Positions 35,653-44,795 of a DNA stretch of 64,000 nt are shown here, piece after piece. The stretch spans positions 1 to 64,000 of the forward strand of contig JBFWWU010000005.1 of NCBI GenBank assembly GCA_050246015.1, read 5' to 3'. Made by a program: the position numbers and the translations under genes. The stretch is from JTS-AC122 sp050246015. GTDB lineage: Bacteria > Planctomycetota > Phycisphaerae > Phycisphaerales > UBA1924. Within the stretch, counting starts at the first letter, position 1; each line of letters opens with the position of its first letter. Below the pieces are notes generated by a model. That model was not told the DNA's origin and ran no database searches. It was given only the letters and a program-made list of their open reading frames with translations.

Positions 35653-37998
35653 ATGCGCCCCTTCCAGTTCACGTTTCCGGTGGTGCTGCTTCAGTCCGGC
35701 CTAGGCCCCGACCCATACCCCGGCGTTGAAAAACGCCTCGCCGCGCGCGGGATCCGCGCCGCACGCATCCTCCCCGATCAACCGCCCCCCGAACTGGCCG
35801 ACATCACCCGCGTGCTGGTCCTCACCGAATGGCTATCGCCCATCAGTCGGCAACTCCTGCGCCAGGCCCGCGCACGCGGCGTCGCCGTGGTCGTCATCCC
35901 CGATCACCCGACCGACCCCCGGTGCGACAACGACCTCGCCCATCTGCACGTCGAGTTCCCCGGTCGCCTCTTCGTCGCGCACGGCGAGGAACTGGGTTCG
36001 ATGCACGCACCCGACGTCCCCGCGCAACCCGCGGGTCGCGGCTCTGCGATCCTGAACCTCATCCAGCACGCGATGAGCGCCGCCGCCACCATCACGTCGC
36101 CCCGGTCGGACCCCGCCGCGGCCAAGCGCGTCGCGCCTCGGGCCCCCGGGCTGCACCTTCGCCCGATCCTTGACGCGGCCCCGCTCCTGCCGCCATCGAC
36201 ACTCCCCACCGTCGTCAACTGCGTTGTCATCGATGATTCACCCGTCGGCGGCGTGCGCGTCTGGGCTGATCGTCTCGCCCGCGGCTTCGCCGACCACGCC
36301 CTGGGCTTCTGCGTCCGAACCCTTATCGTCGCCACGCGCCCGGACCTGTGGGACTCCTGCAAGGACGAAGTGCTCGGCGCGGGACACACGTCCGCGTGCA
36401 TCATCGATCCCACCGCCGACCAGCCCGCCTGCCTGCGCTGTCTCGTCGATTCCATCCGCAGCACGGCCGGCGGCAAGGCCCCCGACTTCGTCATCCCCAA
36501 CTACTCCGACCTCACCCACGCCGCCGCCGCTCAATGGCGCCAGCAAGGCTCGCGGTCCGTCATGATCGCCCACACCGACGACGACTACTACCGCTTCCTC
36601 GCACGCTCGTACTTGCCCTTCGACGCCGCCGTCGGTGTCAGCGCCGCCTGCTCACAATGGCTCGAACCGATCGTCGCCGCGTCCCGCTCGCCGATGGACA
36701 CCATCACCTACGGCGTCCCGGTCGCCTCCGCCCCGCGCACCGTGCCCGCGACCGGACCGATTCATCTCGCCTACATCGGCCGCATGGTGCAGGTCCAGAA
36801 ACGCATCAGCGACCTGCTCCTGCTCGCCGACGAACTCGAATCGCTCGGCGTGCCATTCGTCCTCCACATGGTCGGCGACGGTGCCGACCTCCCCGCTTGG
36901 CGCGTGCAGTACGACCGCCGCACCTTCGCGCTGGGCCGCGTCGAGTTCCACGGCCGCCGCGACCCCGAGTGGGTCCAGCAACTCCTCCCCTGCCTTGACT
37001 TCGCGGTCCTGGTCAGCGATTCCGAGGGGACCAGCATCACCATGCTCGAAGCCATGGGCGCCGGCGTCGTCCCCGCCGTCACCGAAGTCAGCAGCGGCGT
37101 GCAAGACTGGGTCATCCCCGGCGTCACCGGTGTCACCGCCCCCGTCGGGCAGCCCGCCTCCCTCGCACGCGCCATCGCCGCGCTGGCCCGCGATCGCGCC
37201 CGGCTCCAGGCCGTCTCCCGGGCCGCGTGGCAGAAAGTCCGTGAATCCATCAGCGTCGAACGCATGTGCCGTCAATACGCCGCACTCTTCCGAACCGCGC
37301 TCGCCACGACTCGTCCCTCGCTCCCACCTTCTGACCTGGGCCTGCGCCTGCATGAACCCTGGCGCTGGACCAAGCGCTGGTGCGAGTTCCCCGGCCACGC
37401 CAAGGCCGATCTTCACGACATGCTCTCTCGCTGCGGCCTGCGCCGACCCGCCTGGCACGCCCCAACGGACGGCTGCGACGCCGTCATCATCGACACCGAC
37501 CTGGCGCCCCCTACCCCCGCACTGTCGCGCGACGTCGCCGCGTGGCGCGCCAGCGGCCTGGGTGTCGTCATGTGGCCCAACCTCCTCAACATCGACACCG
37601 GCGACGACGCCCGGGCCCGCGCGCTCAACTCCGCCGGCCTCCTGCTCGACGCCGCCCGCGCCGCCGTTCGCGACGGCTGCACCCGCATCGCCATCTACGG
37701 CATCGGCAAACACACCCGCCGCGTCCCCGCTGTCTTCGCCCAGCCGCTCCCCTTTGTCGGCTTCCTCGACGATGCCGATCCGCCCTGGGAGTACATGTTC
37801 GGCTTGCCCGTCTGCCGCGCGGCGGACGCCCTGGCGACCCTGCGCCCCGACGCGGTCATCCTCTCAAGCGATGCCTGGGAACCCGCGCTCTGGGATCGAA
37901 GCGCCCTCTTCCGCGCCGCCGGCGTAAAGGTGTTTCCTCTCTATGCGTCCTATGAATCCAAGCCCGCGAGGTCCGACGCCGCCCCAGTGGCCGCCTGA
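35653..37998 (+). CDS. Large family 4 glycosyltransferase with extra N- and C-terminal domains
   Basis: This is a 781-residue protein. Residues 1-170 form a region I cannot name, with VLVLTEWLSPISRQLLRQA and VIPDHPTDPRCDNDL. The GT4 part starts near 188 (VIDDSPVGGVRVWADRLARGF). It has HLAYIGRMVQVQKRISDLL, MVGDGADLPAW and FAVLVSDSEGTSITMLEAMGAGVVPAVTEVSSG, the expected donor-binding region. The last 110 residues carry IAIYGIGKHTRR and PFVGFLDDADPPWEY, matching the tail of the divergent gene. The two likely act on the same glycan. Confidence 0.82.
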   Translation: MRPFQFTFPVVLLQSGLGPDPYPGVEKRLAARGIRAARILPDQPPPELADITRVLVLTEWLSPISRQLLRQARARGVAVVVIPDHPTDPRCDNDLAHLHVEFPGRLFVAHGEELGSMHAPDVPAQPAGRGSAILNLIQHAMSAAATITSPRSDPAAAKRVAPRAPGLHLRPILDAAPLLPPSTLPTVVNCVVIDDSPVGGVRVWADRLARGFADHALGFCVRTLIVATRPDLWDSCKDEVLGAGHTSACIIDPTADQPACLRCLVDSIRSTAGGKAPDFVIPNYSDLTHAAAAQWRQQGSRSVMIAHTDDDYYRFLARSYLPFDAAVGVSAACSQWLEPIVAASRSPMDTITYGVPVASAPRTVPATGPIHLAYIGRMVQVQKRISDLLLLADELESLGVPFVLHMVGDGADLPAWRVQYDRRTFALGRVEFHGRRDPEWVQQLLPCLDFAVLVSDSEGTSITMLEAMGAGVVPAVTEVSSGVQDWVIPGVTGVTAPVGQPASLARAIAALARDRARLQAVSRAAWQKVRESISVERMCRQYAALFRTALATTRPSLPPSDLGLRLHEPWRWTKRWCEFPGHAKADLHDMLSRCGLRRPAWHAPTDGCDAVIIDTDLAPPTPALSRDVAAWRASGLGVVMWPNLLNIDTGDDARARALNSAGLLLDAARAAVRDGCTRIAIYGIGKHTRRVPAVFAQPLPFVGFLDDADPPWEYMFGLPVCRAADALATLRPDAVILSSDAWEPALWDRSALFRAAGVKVFPLYASYESKPARSDAAPVAA

Positions 37999-38197
37999 AC
38001 CGGAGCGTCTGAACCCCGCTCGACGAACTTTGTAGTTTCTTGCTCGCACCGGCCGATATCACCTCTTCAGGCGCCAGGCGCGTGTCGCACCGCGCGCCCA
38101 GCCGACGCGGGCCGCCCCTTTCCCCGCGTGCGTAGGCTTCTTCAGCCGGCCTGCTCGGAACGTCCCTCGCGTCACATGCGACCAACAACTCGGGTGT

Positions 38198-39181
38198 ATG
38201 CTCGTCCACTCGCCTCAACCGCCTGACTCCGCCGCCGACTCATCCCACGGTCGCCCCGCGCCGGCTCGCACGCGACGAACCAAGGTGCCCACCTCTGGCT
38301 TCCGAGCGTTCCTTGCCCGCGCGTACAGAATCACCGCCACCGTCGTCACGCTCTCGCTCCTGGGTGCCATCGTCGCCGGCGCGGTCATCTACCGCCCGCT
38401 CCTCCGCGACGCTGTTTCAAAACTCAAAGAACAACCCGTCCGAGTGGAAATCGCCTGGCCTCGCCTGGCCCTTGCCGGTCCCACCCTTGTCGCCTCCGGC
38501 CAAGAGCGTTTCGCCCTCGCCGAGCACCCCGCCACCTGGCTTGACACGGGCTCGCAATCGGTCCTGCTTCGCCTGGCCTACGACAACCTATCCCCGGACC
38601 CGCTCGACGCGGCATCGATCCGCCGCACCCAGGCCGCGCTCATGGCGACCGGCTGGTTCGAAACTCCCTGCCGCGTGACCCGCCTGCTCGATAACAAGGT
38701 CGTCATCCAAGGCGACTGGCGCGAGCCCGTCGCCGCCGTCCGCGCCGGCAACCGCGACTACCTCGTCTCCGCCAAGGGCGAGCGCCTCCCTCCGGAATAC
38801 CCCCCCGAAGGATCCGGCCTCAAGGTCCTCATCGGCCCCGAACGCGACGCCCCGCGCGTCGGGGAACTCTGGCTCGGCGGCGACGTCCAGGCCGGCCTTG
38901 CCCTCCTCAACTGCCTCCGCCGCGCGCCCGAGCAGGAACGCCAGGACATCCTCGATCAGGCCCGCGCCATCGACCTCTCCGACTACGCCGCCACCAAGAA
39001 CCTCTACATCGTGACCGATACCGGCAGCCGAATCCTCTGGGGCGGCGAGCCCGGCGCCTTCATCCCCGGCCAGGCGCACGACGACGTCAAACTCCAGCGC
39101 CTCGCTCGCCTGGTCCGCGACCACGGCCGCATCGACGCCTCGCGGGACTACCTCGATATCAGCCTCGCCGGCCTGTACTAG
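38198..39181 (+). CDS. Bitopic membrane protein, FtsQ-like
   Basis: The protein has 327 residues. A basic cytoplasmic N-terminus is followed by one membrane helix (about 45-68, ATVVTLSLLGAIVAGAVIY) and a large extracytoplasmic part. The order of features resembles FtsQ/DivIB: an Arg-rich helix (RRTQAALMATGWFE), then VTRLLDNKVVIQGDWREPVAAV, then YLVSAKGERLPPEYP, where FtsQ has its beta domain. The match is by eye and weak, no other division genes are near, and it could be another POTRA-like protein. It sits within the glycan locus. Confidence 0.45.
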   Translation: MLVHSPQPPDSAADSSHGRPAPARTRRTKVPTSGFRAFLARAYRITATVVTLSLLGAIVAGAVIYRPLLRDAVSKLKEQPVRVEIAWPRLALAGPTLVASGQERFALAEHPATWLDTGSQSVLLRLAYDNLSPDPLDAASIRRTQAALMATGWFETPCRVTRLLDNKVVIQGDWREPVAAVRAGNRDYLVSAKGERLPPEYPPEGSGLKVLIGPERDAPRVGELWLGGDVQAGLALLNCLRRAPEQERQDILDQARAIDLSDYAATKNLYIVTDTGSRILWGGEPGAFIPGQAHDDVKLQRLARLVRDHGRIDASRDYLDISLAGLY

Positions 39182-39224
39182 CACCACGCCCTACGCGCCC
39201 AGCGCGTTGAGTTAGAATCCCGCC

Positions 39225-41120
39225 ATGTGGTGGGCCCTGCCCGTTCTGGTCTTCCTCGCCCTGCTGATCATCCCGGCAACCCGCCCGGCGATCGCATGGG
39301 TGTTCACGCTCCTGATCGTCCCGCCCATGCTCTGGCGGCGCGTTCGTTTCGCCGCGCGCCCCGCCATGCACCCGATCGACCCGGCGGACCCCGTCATTCC
39401 CGAGCGGTGCCGGAACGCGCTCGCCTTTCGTGCGGCTGAACTCGCCGCGCTTCAGTTCTCTCCCCAAGCCGCGTGGCGCATCGACAAGTCCGAGGGCATT
39501 TCCGATCTGTACATCCTGATGCACGCCGACAAGGACCGTCGCGTCCTGGCGTGCACGACGATCACCTGGACTCGCTCCGCCGTCTCTCAGAATGTCATCG
39601 GTTTCGATACGTCGCACGAGCGGGTCCGCCTCTGCACCCTCAACTCCGCCCGGGGCCCCGCCGGCGACCCGCCCTTCCGCAACCACTACTTCCCGAGCCT
39701 CACCAAGGCCGAGTGGCTCCTCCAGGCTCACCGCGCGCTCGAAGTCCGACTCTCCGGCCCGGGCTCGCCCGTGCCGTTGCCGACCGACGCCGATGCGTGG
39801 CTTGATCGCTATACCAGCGATCGGTCCGCCTCGCTCCAGTGCATGCACCGAGCCGGCGACCTCCGGTACTCGCGCCGCCGCGACGAATACCGCATGACAC
39901 TCCGCGGCATCGTCAAGACAACCAGGTCCGCCCTCGCTCCGTGGGCCGCCCGGGAACTCCGCGCGATCACATCGCGAGAGGAACAACTGCTGATCGAACT
40001 CGGCCAGTCGCCGCTGCTCGAACTGGCCCGGCGCCAGGCCGCCGACCAGCCCGCCGTAGCCGACGGCTTGCAGATCCGCGACGACCGCGGCTCCCCGCGC
40101 CGCGTCGCCAACCAGCAGACCGCCGCGGGAGACGACCGCAATGCCGATACCCGCTTCCGCTCCATCCTTCAACTCTCCGCGCAGGCGCGACAGTCCGTCC
40201 TGCGCCCCGCCAGCACGCGCCACAACGCCCTGCTCGTCGGCCTGGTCATCGCGGCCGTGCTCCTCGGCGTGCTCTTCTCCTTCCTGTCATACGCGCTTAT
40301 CGGCGTCGTCGTCATCGGCTCGATCATCCTCCAGGCGCTGCGCAGCGCGGGAAAGGTGGTTCCCTCCGAAGAGGCCGCCGCCCAGGTCTTGCTTCGTCAT
40401 GGCCTCTGCGCGTCGTGCCTCTACAACCTCGGCGATCTGTCCGAATCTGACGACCGCTGCCTGGTCTGCCCCGAATGCGGCGCGGCGTGGCGCCGCGACC
40501 GCATCCAGTCGTTCTCCCGCTTCGACTCCGCCGTCCCCAACGACTCCGCCGTTCACAACGCCAAGCAGGCCTTCTCCATGCTCGGATTCGGAGCCGACAC
40601 CGGCTCGACCTGCAAGGACGACCGCGGCTCACCACGAATGCTCGTCTCCCCGCACCTGCGCACACACATCGGCGCCGCCGTCGGAGAGCAGCGTGATCGC
40701 CTCCTCGCCGCCCGCGCCGACACCCGGCGCATCGGCCGCTGGTTCCGCTGGATCGCCGCCTGCCTCATCTTCGCGCTCTTCATCGGTCTCCCCCTGTTTG
40801 CCATCATCTCCACCACGCTGCGCTCGGGCCGGGCCGTCTCACTCGGCCTCATCGTCGGCGTCGGCATGGGCGGCCTGCTCTTCATCGGCGTGATCCGCGG
40901 CAACTTCGGTTTCAGTCCCGCCAAGGTCCGCCGCACCATGCTCCGACACCGCCTCTGCCCTTCGTGCGCGGAGTTCACCGGTGACAAGCCACCTGCCGTC
41001 GACGGCTGCATCACCTGCGACTGCGGCGCCGTCTGGCGCGTCTCGCCGCCGCTCGTCTCCGCCATCGACCCCGCACCACCCCCGGCGCCGGGCGCCAGAC
41101 CGGCCGACCCCGCGCCCTGA
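39225..41120 (+). CDS. Multi-pass membrane protein with two zinc-ribbon modules
   Basis: I do not recognise the family. The 631-residue protein has two N-terminal hydrophobic helices and a soluble region to about residue 335. Two copies of a module follow, each made of a helix pair and a Cys cluster. The first cluster is LLRHGLCASCLYNLGDL then CLVCPECGAAWRRD; the second is MLRHRLCPSCAEFTGD then CITCDCGAVWRVS. Both begin with an LRHxLC box and end in CGAxWR, so the protein carries an internal duplication. The spacing of paired Cys suggests zinc ribbons. It ends in a Pro-rich tail. Confidence 0.6.
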   Translation: MWWALPVLVFLALLIIPATRPAIAWVFTLLIVPPMLWRRVRFAARPAMHPIDPADPVIPERCRNALAFRAAELAALQFSPQAAWRIDKSEGISDLYILMHADKDRRVLACTTITWTRSAVSQNVIGFDTSHERVRLCTLNSARGPAGDPPFRNHYFPSLTKAEWLLQAHRALEVRLSGPGSPVPLPTDADAWLDRYTSDRSASLQCMHRAGDLRYSRRRDEYRMTLRGIVKTTRSALAPWAARELRAITSREEQLLIELGQSPLLELARRQAADQPAVADGLQIRDDRGSPRRVANQQTAAGDDRNADTRFRSILQLSAQARQSVLRPASTRHNALLVGLVIAAVLLGVLFSFLSYALIGVVVIGSIILQALRSAGKVVPSEEAAAQVLLRHGLCASCLYNLGDLSESDDRCLVCPECGAAWRRDRIQSFSRFDSAVPNDSAVHNAKQAFSMLGFGADTGSTCKDDRGSPRMLVSPHLRTHIGAAVGEQRDRLLAARADTRRIGRWFRWIAACLIFALFIGLPLFAIISTTLRSGRAVSLGLIVGVGMGGLLFIGVIRGNFGFSPAKVRRTMLRHRLCPSCAEFTGDKPPAVDGCITCDCGAVWRVSPPLVSAIDPAPPPAPGARPADPAP

Positions 41121-41187
41121 CCCCCGCTCTCGGCCGCCACGCGTAGCCCGTGTCCCTTGTCCGAAGTGATACGGCGCCGACCCTCGG

Positions 41188-41844
41188 TTACGCCGCGACC
41201 GTCGCTCCAGCCGACTCCCCCGCGGCACGCCGCGCGTCCCGCCGACGACGCTTGTAGATCAGCCTCAGATTCCTCGCATAGATCACGATTCCGGACGCCT
41301 GCCCCAGGAGCGCTACCGGGTCCTGTCGCCAGACGAAATAACTGAACAGCAGCAGCGACCCGCCCAGGCTGAACCACCAGAACGACTCGGTGATCACGCT
41401 CTGGCGCTTCCGCTCACTCGTGATCCACTGCAGCACCATCCGCCCCGAGAACAGTAACTGCCCGAGCAGCCCGATCCCCAGCCACACCACCCCCACCCAC
41501 GACGTGATGTTCAGCAGCGAGAACACCCGGTTCTTCCGCGGCGTCGTCAGGTTCCGGATGATCTCCGGCGGGTAGATCCCCTTGGCTTCCTCCAGCGTCA
41601 GCCCGCGCGGGCTCGGCGAACTGGCGCTCAGAAACCGGATCGTGAGTTCACCCGTCTCCGGATCCGGCGCCGCCTCCAGCACCCCACGGACGCTATCGAC
41701 CCGGTACTGAAGGGTGATCGCGCCATCCCGCACCGGGATGCTCGGCTTGGACGCCGGTCCGAACGCGATCCACAGCCCCAGCCCGAGCACCAGCGCCATC
41801 AGCGCCGCCGGCTCCCACTTGATCCGCTTGCGCTTCTCGTTCAT
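41188..41844 (-). CDS. LAB_N domain membrane protein
   Basis: This 218-residue protein has an N-terminal helix (LMALVLGLGLWIAFGP), a periplasmic part, then three helices of the lipid-A-disaccharide-synthase N-terminal type: WLGIGLLGQLLFSGRMVLQWITSERKRQS, ESFWWFSLGGSLLLFSYFVWRQDPVALLGQ and IVIYARNLRLIYKRR. In many bacteria this domain is encoded beside an ArnC-type glycosyltransferase, as here. The start overlaps the stop of that upstream gene (ATGA, 41841-41844), so the two are coupled. It probably handles a lipid-linked sugar. Confidence 0.85.
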   Translation of the reverse strand: MNEKRKRIKWEPAALMALVLGLGLWIAFGPASKPSIPVRDGAITLQYRVDSVRGVLEAAPDPETGELTIRFLSASSPSPRGLTLEEAKGIYPPEIIRNLTTPRKNRVFSLLNITSWVGVVWLGIGLLGQLLFSGRMVLQWITSERKRQSVITESFWWFSLGGSLLLFSYFVWRQDPVALLGQASGIVIYARNLRLIYKRRRRDARRAAGESAGATVAA

Positions 41845-42725
41845 GCGCCCGCTCCGGACGCCGCCGTCCCCACGGCGACCGTCCGCTGATCCTCACGCCC
41901 CGACACGACCACTTCCATCGATCGGTCCGCACCCCCGACCTCCATCGACTCCACCGGTCGCCGTCGATTCCGCATGTACCGCACCGCCAGACAATCGATC
42001 AGCCCCGGGATCGCGCGCTTCGTGATCCCGAACCCGTACTTGGTCTCCCCCGCCACCCGCGGCCGATGATTCACCGGCATCTCCACCACCCTGTACCCAA
42101 GATGCCGCGCCGTCACCGGGATGAACCGGTGCATCCCCTTGAACTCCAGCGGAACCCCCAGCGCGATCTCCCGCTTCATCACGCGCAGCGAGCACCCGGT
42201 GTCCCGGATCGTGTCCCCCAGCAGCCACCGCCGGAACTTCCGCCCCACGATCGAGCCAACCCGCCGCACGGCGTTATCCCGCCGCGCGTGCGAACGGTCC
42301 CCCTGCACCATGTCCGCGTTCGTCTGCCCGAGCAGTTCCATCATCGCCTTCAGGTCGGCCGGATCGTTCTGCAGATCCGCGTCCAGCGTCGCGACAAACC
42401 TCCCCCGCGCCGCGCGAAACCCAGCATGAAACGCCGCCGACTGCCCGTTCCCCTTCCCGGGCGGCGTGCGCGTCATCGTGACGCACCGCAGCCAGGGCCG
42501 CCCCGGCATCAGCCCCTCGACCCGCCGCCTCGTCGAATCCGTCGATCCATCATCGACAATCACGAACTCGAACGGGACCCCCAGCGACCTGAGCGCTTGC
42601 TCCGACTCCTTCACCAGCGCGTCGATGTTCGCTTCCTCGTTGTGCGCGGGAGCGACCAGCGACACGCCGCGCGCGCCGAGTTCCCCCTCCGCACCGCGAC
42701 GAGCATCAGATCCCGTACCGTTCAT
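41841..42725 (-). CDS. Dolichol-phosphate-mannose-synthase-like family 2 glycosyltransferase
   Basis: The protein has 294 residues from the ATG at 42725. GT2 motifs are SLVAPAHNEEANIDALV, FVIVDDGSTDST, GKGNGQSAAFHAGF and VATLDADLQNDPADL (DxD), with RDTGCSLRVMKRE and a C-terminal RPRVAGETKYGFG near the acceptor site. It lacks the two C-terminal helices of some relatives. It belongs to the DPM1/ArnC group, which load a sugar on a polyprenyl phosphate. It is coupled to the LAB_N gene downstream. Confidence 0.9.
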   Translation of the reverse strand: MNGTGSDARRGAEGELGARGVSLVAPAHNEEANIDALVKESEQALRSLGVPFEFVIVDDGSTDSTRRRVEGLMPGRPWLRCVTMTRTPPGKGNGQSAAFHAGFRAARGRFVATLDADLQNDPADLKAMMELLGQTNADMVQGDRSHARRDNAVRRVGSIVGRKFRRWLLGDTIRDTGCSLRVMKREIALGVPLEFKGMHRFIPVTARHLGYRVVEMPVNHRPRVAGETKYGFGITKRAIPGLIDCLAVRYMRNRRRPVESMEVGGADRSMEVVVSGREDQRTVAVGTAASGAGA

Positions 42726-42918
42726 CTTCCCGGAGTTTAGGGGCGCTCGCTGGTCCGGTCCTCGAACCGCGCACCATGCCGCCCGTACACACACCCACTC
42801 GCCCCCCCGGGAAACTCACGCTCCACCCCGTACTATCCGACCAATTATCAGGATCCGGCTTCGCTTCGGCCGCGGGCTATCGGACGCTCGCTGCCTCGCC
42901 CGCACGCCCCATTGCCCG

Positions 42919-42955
42919 CTCCCCCCCCTCCCCCCTCTCCCCCCTCTCCCCCCCC
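42919..42955 (+). repeat. Polypyrimidine tract before a GT2 gene
   Basis: An unbroken run of 37 C and T bases includes two CCCCCCTCT units and a final run of nine C. It ends 14 bases before the GTG of the next gene and so overlaps its leader. Such tracts slip easily and can form triplex DNA. Confidence 0.7.
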
Positions 42956-42969
42956 GCGCAGGAATCTTC

Positions 42970-43932
42970 GTGACGACGGACTCTCCGACACTTCCTTCGA
43001 CGACTCCCGCCGCCGCGATCTCCCCCGCCGCCGCCGGGCTCGAGCCCCCCAGCGTTCTCATCCTTACCCGGAACGAAGAAGCCAACATCGAGCAGTGCCT
43101 CCGCACCGTCTCATTCTCCGACGACATCGTCGTCCTCGACAGCCACTCCACCGACCGCACCGTCGCGATCGCCTCGGCATTCCCCAACGTCCGGGTCGTG
43201 CAGCGCCAGTTCGACACCGAATATCTCCAGCGCAACTTCGGGTTCGAGAGCATCGTCTACAAGCACCCTTGGGTCTACGTCTGCGACGCCGACGAACGCA
43301 TACCCGAAAGCATGCGCGAGGAACTCCTCCACGTCGTCAATGATCCCGCCAACTCTCACTCCGCCTTCCGCATCCGCTACAAGAACTACTTCCTTGGCAA
43401 GTGGATCAAGCGCTCCAGCGGCTACCCCGTCTGGATCATCCGCCTCGTCCGACCCGAAAAGGTCCGCTACGAAAAACGCGCCACCAACGTCCACCCCATC
43501 GTCGACGGCTCCACCGGCAGCCTCCGCTCTCACTTCAACCACTACAGCTTCAACAGCGGCCTTCGGCGCTGGTTCGACAAGCACAACTTCTACTCCGACC
43601 GCGAAGCCTTCGAGGCCGTCCAGGTCCGCAAACTCGGCATGGGAAAGGCCGGTAGCCTCTTCTCCGCCGACCCCATGGCCCGACGCCGCGCCTTCAAAAA
43701 CCTCGCCTTCTTCCTCAAGGGCCGCGCCTTCTGGCGATTCCTCTTCCAGTATGTTCTCAAGTTCGGGTTCCTCGACGGCGTCGCCGGCTTCCACTACTGC
43801 GCCATGATCTCCATGTACGAGTACTGGATCGAACTCAAGATCCACGAGCAGGAACGCTCCTGGCGCGAGCGCACCGAGGACATCGTCAAGCGCCGCCTCG
43901 CCGCCCCGCTCGGAAAGGAAGGCTCGCGATGA
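42970..43932 (+). CDS. Family 2 glycosyltransferase, WaaE/KdtX-like
   Basis: The protein has 320 residues from a GTG at 42970, with AGGAA upstream. The GT2 core is VLILTRNEEANIEQCLRTV, IVVLDSHSTDRTVAIA and WVYVCDADERIPESM (the DAD metal motif). The segment WIIRLVRPEKVRYEKRATNVHPIVDG suggests an LPS-type beta-glucosyltransferase (WaaE-like). A C-terminal hydrophobic region (FWRFLFQYVLKFGFLDG) may touch the membrane. The longer upstream frame was rejected. Its end overlaps the next glycosyltransferase gene (ATGA). Confidence 0.87.
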   Translation: MTTDSPTLPSTTPAAAISPAAAGLEPPSVLILTRNEEANIEQCLRTVSFSDDIVVLDSHSTDRTVAIASAFPNVRVVQRQFDTEYLQRNFGFESIVYKHPWVYVCDADERIPESMREELLHVVNDPANSHSAFRIRYKNYFLGKWIKRSSGYPVWIIRLVRPEKVRYEKRATNVHPIVDGSTGSLRSHFNHYSFNSGLRRWFDKHNFYSDREAFEAVQVRKLGMGKAGSLFSADPMARRRAFKNLAFFLKGRAFWRFLFQYVLKFGFLDGVAGFHYCAMISMYEYWIELKIHEQERSWRERTEDIVKRRLAAPLGKEGSR

Positions 43933-44795
43933 ACCCTTCCCCGCCCGAGCCCCTCATCGACATTATGATCCCCACGCTCAATGAAGCGTCCCACATCGCC
44001 CAGACCGTCACCAATGCCCGCGAAGTCGGCGACGTCTACGTCCTGGATTCCTTCAGCACCGACGGCACCCAGGAACTTGCCCGCAACGCCGGCGCCACCG
44101 TCGTCGAGCACCCCTTCGAGAACTACTCCCGCCAGAAAAACTGGGGACTCGATCACCTCCCCTTCAGGGGTAAGTGGATCTTCATCCTCGACGCCGACGA
44201 ACGCATCACCCCCGAACTCCGCGAAGAGGCCCTCCGCGTCGCCAACGACCCCGCCTCCGCCGACGGCTTCTACGTCAACCGCGTCGTCATCTTCATGGGC
44301 CGAGAGATCCGCCACGGCGGCCTCTACCCCTCCTGGAACCTTCGCTTCTTCAGGCGCGGCTCATGCCGCTACGAGGACCGCGCCGTCCACGAGCACATGG
44401 TCTGCTCCGGGCCCACCGGATACCTCAAGCACGAGATGCTCCACATCCGCCGCGAGAGCATCTCCGAGTACATCCTCAAGCACATCCGATACGCCGACAT
44501 GGAGAGCGACGAGTGGATCAAGATCCGCCAGGGTAAGGCCGGCGCCGCCAAGGGCCGCGCACTCTTCCCAAGCCTCCAGGGCTACCGCCAGTGGCTCCGC
44601 CGCGAAGCCTGGCCCCGCGCTCCCATGCGGCCCCTCCTCCGTTTCCTCTACATGTACCTCTTCCGATTCGGCCTCCTCGACATGCGCCCGGGCCTCCACC
44701 TCGCCCTGCTCATGGCCAGTTACGAGTACATGATCGGCCTCCTCTACCGCGACAAACTCCACAAACTCCGTCAAGGCGAAGGCCGCGAATCCTGA
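43929..44795 (+). CDS. Family 2 glycosyltransferase, WaaE/KdtX-like
   Basis: This 288-residue paralogue of the gene before it overlaps that gene by four bases. Motifs in order are DIMIPTLNEASHIAQTV, VYVLDSFSTDGTQELA, WIFILDADERITPEL (DAD), NLRFFRRGSCRYEDRAVHEHMV and a C-terminal hydrophobic stretch FLYMYLFRFGLLDMRPG. The two are translated together and share the same layout. They probably add successive sugars to one glycan. Confidence 0.88.
   Translation: MNPSPPEPLIDIMIPTLNEASHIAQTVTNAREVGDVYVLDSFSTDGTQELARNAGATVVEHPFENYSRQKNWGLDHLPFRGKWIFILDADERITPELREEALRVANDPASADGFYVNRVVIFMGREIRHGGLYPSWNLRFFRRGSCRYEDRAVHEHMVCSGPTGYLKHEMLHIRRESISEYILKHIRYADMESDEWIKIRQGKAGAAKGRALFPSLQGYRQWLRREAWPRAPMRPLLRFLYMYLFRFGLLDMRPGLHLALLMASYEYMIGLLYRDKLHKLRQGEGRES

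Noticed and set aside
38198..39181. Firm assignment as FtsQ
   Set aside because: Only layout and a few short segments agree; no ftsA, ftsZ or mur genes nearby, so it is left as FtsQ-like.
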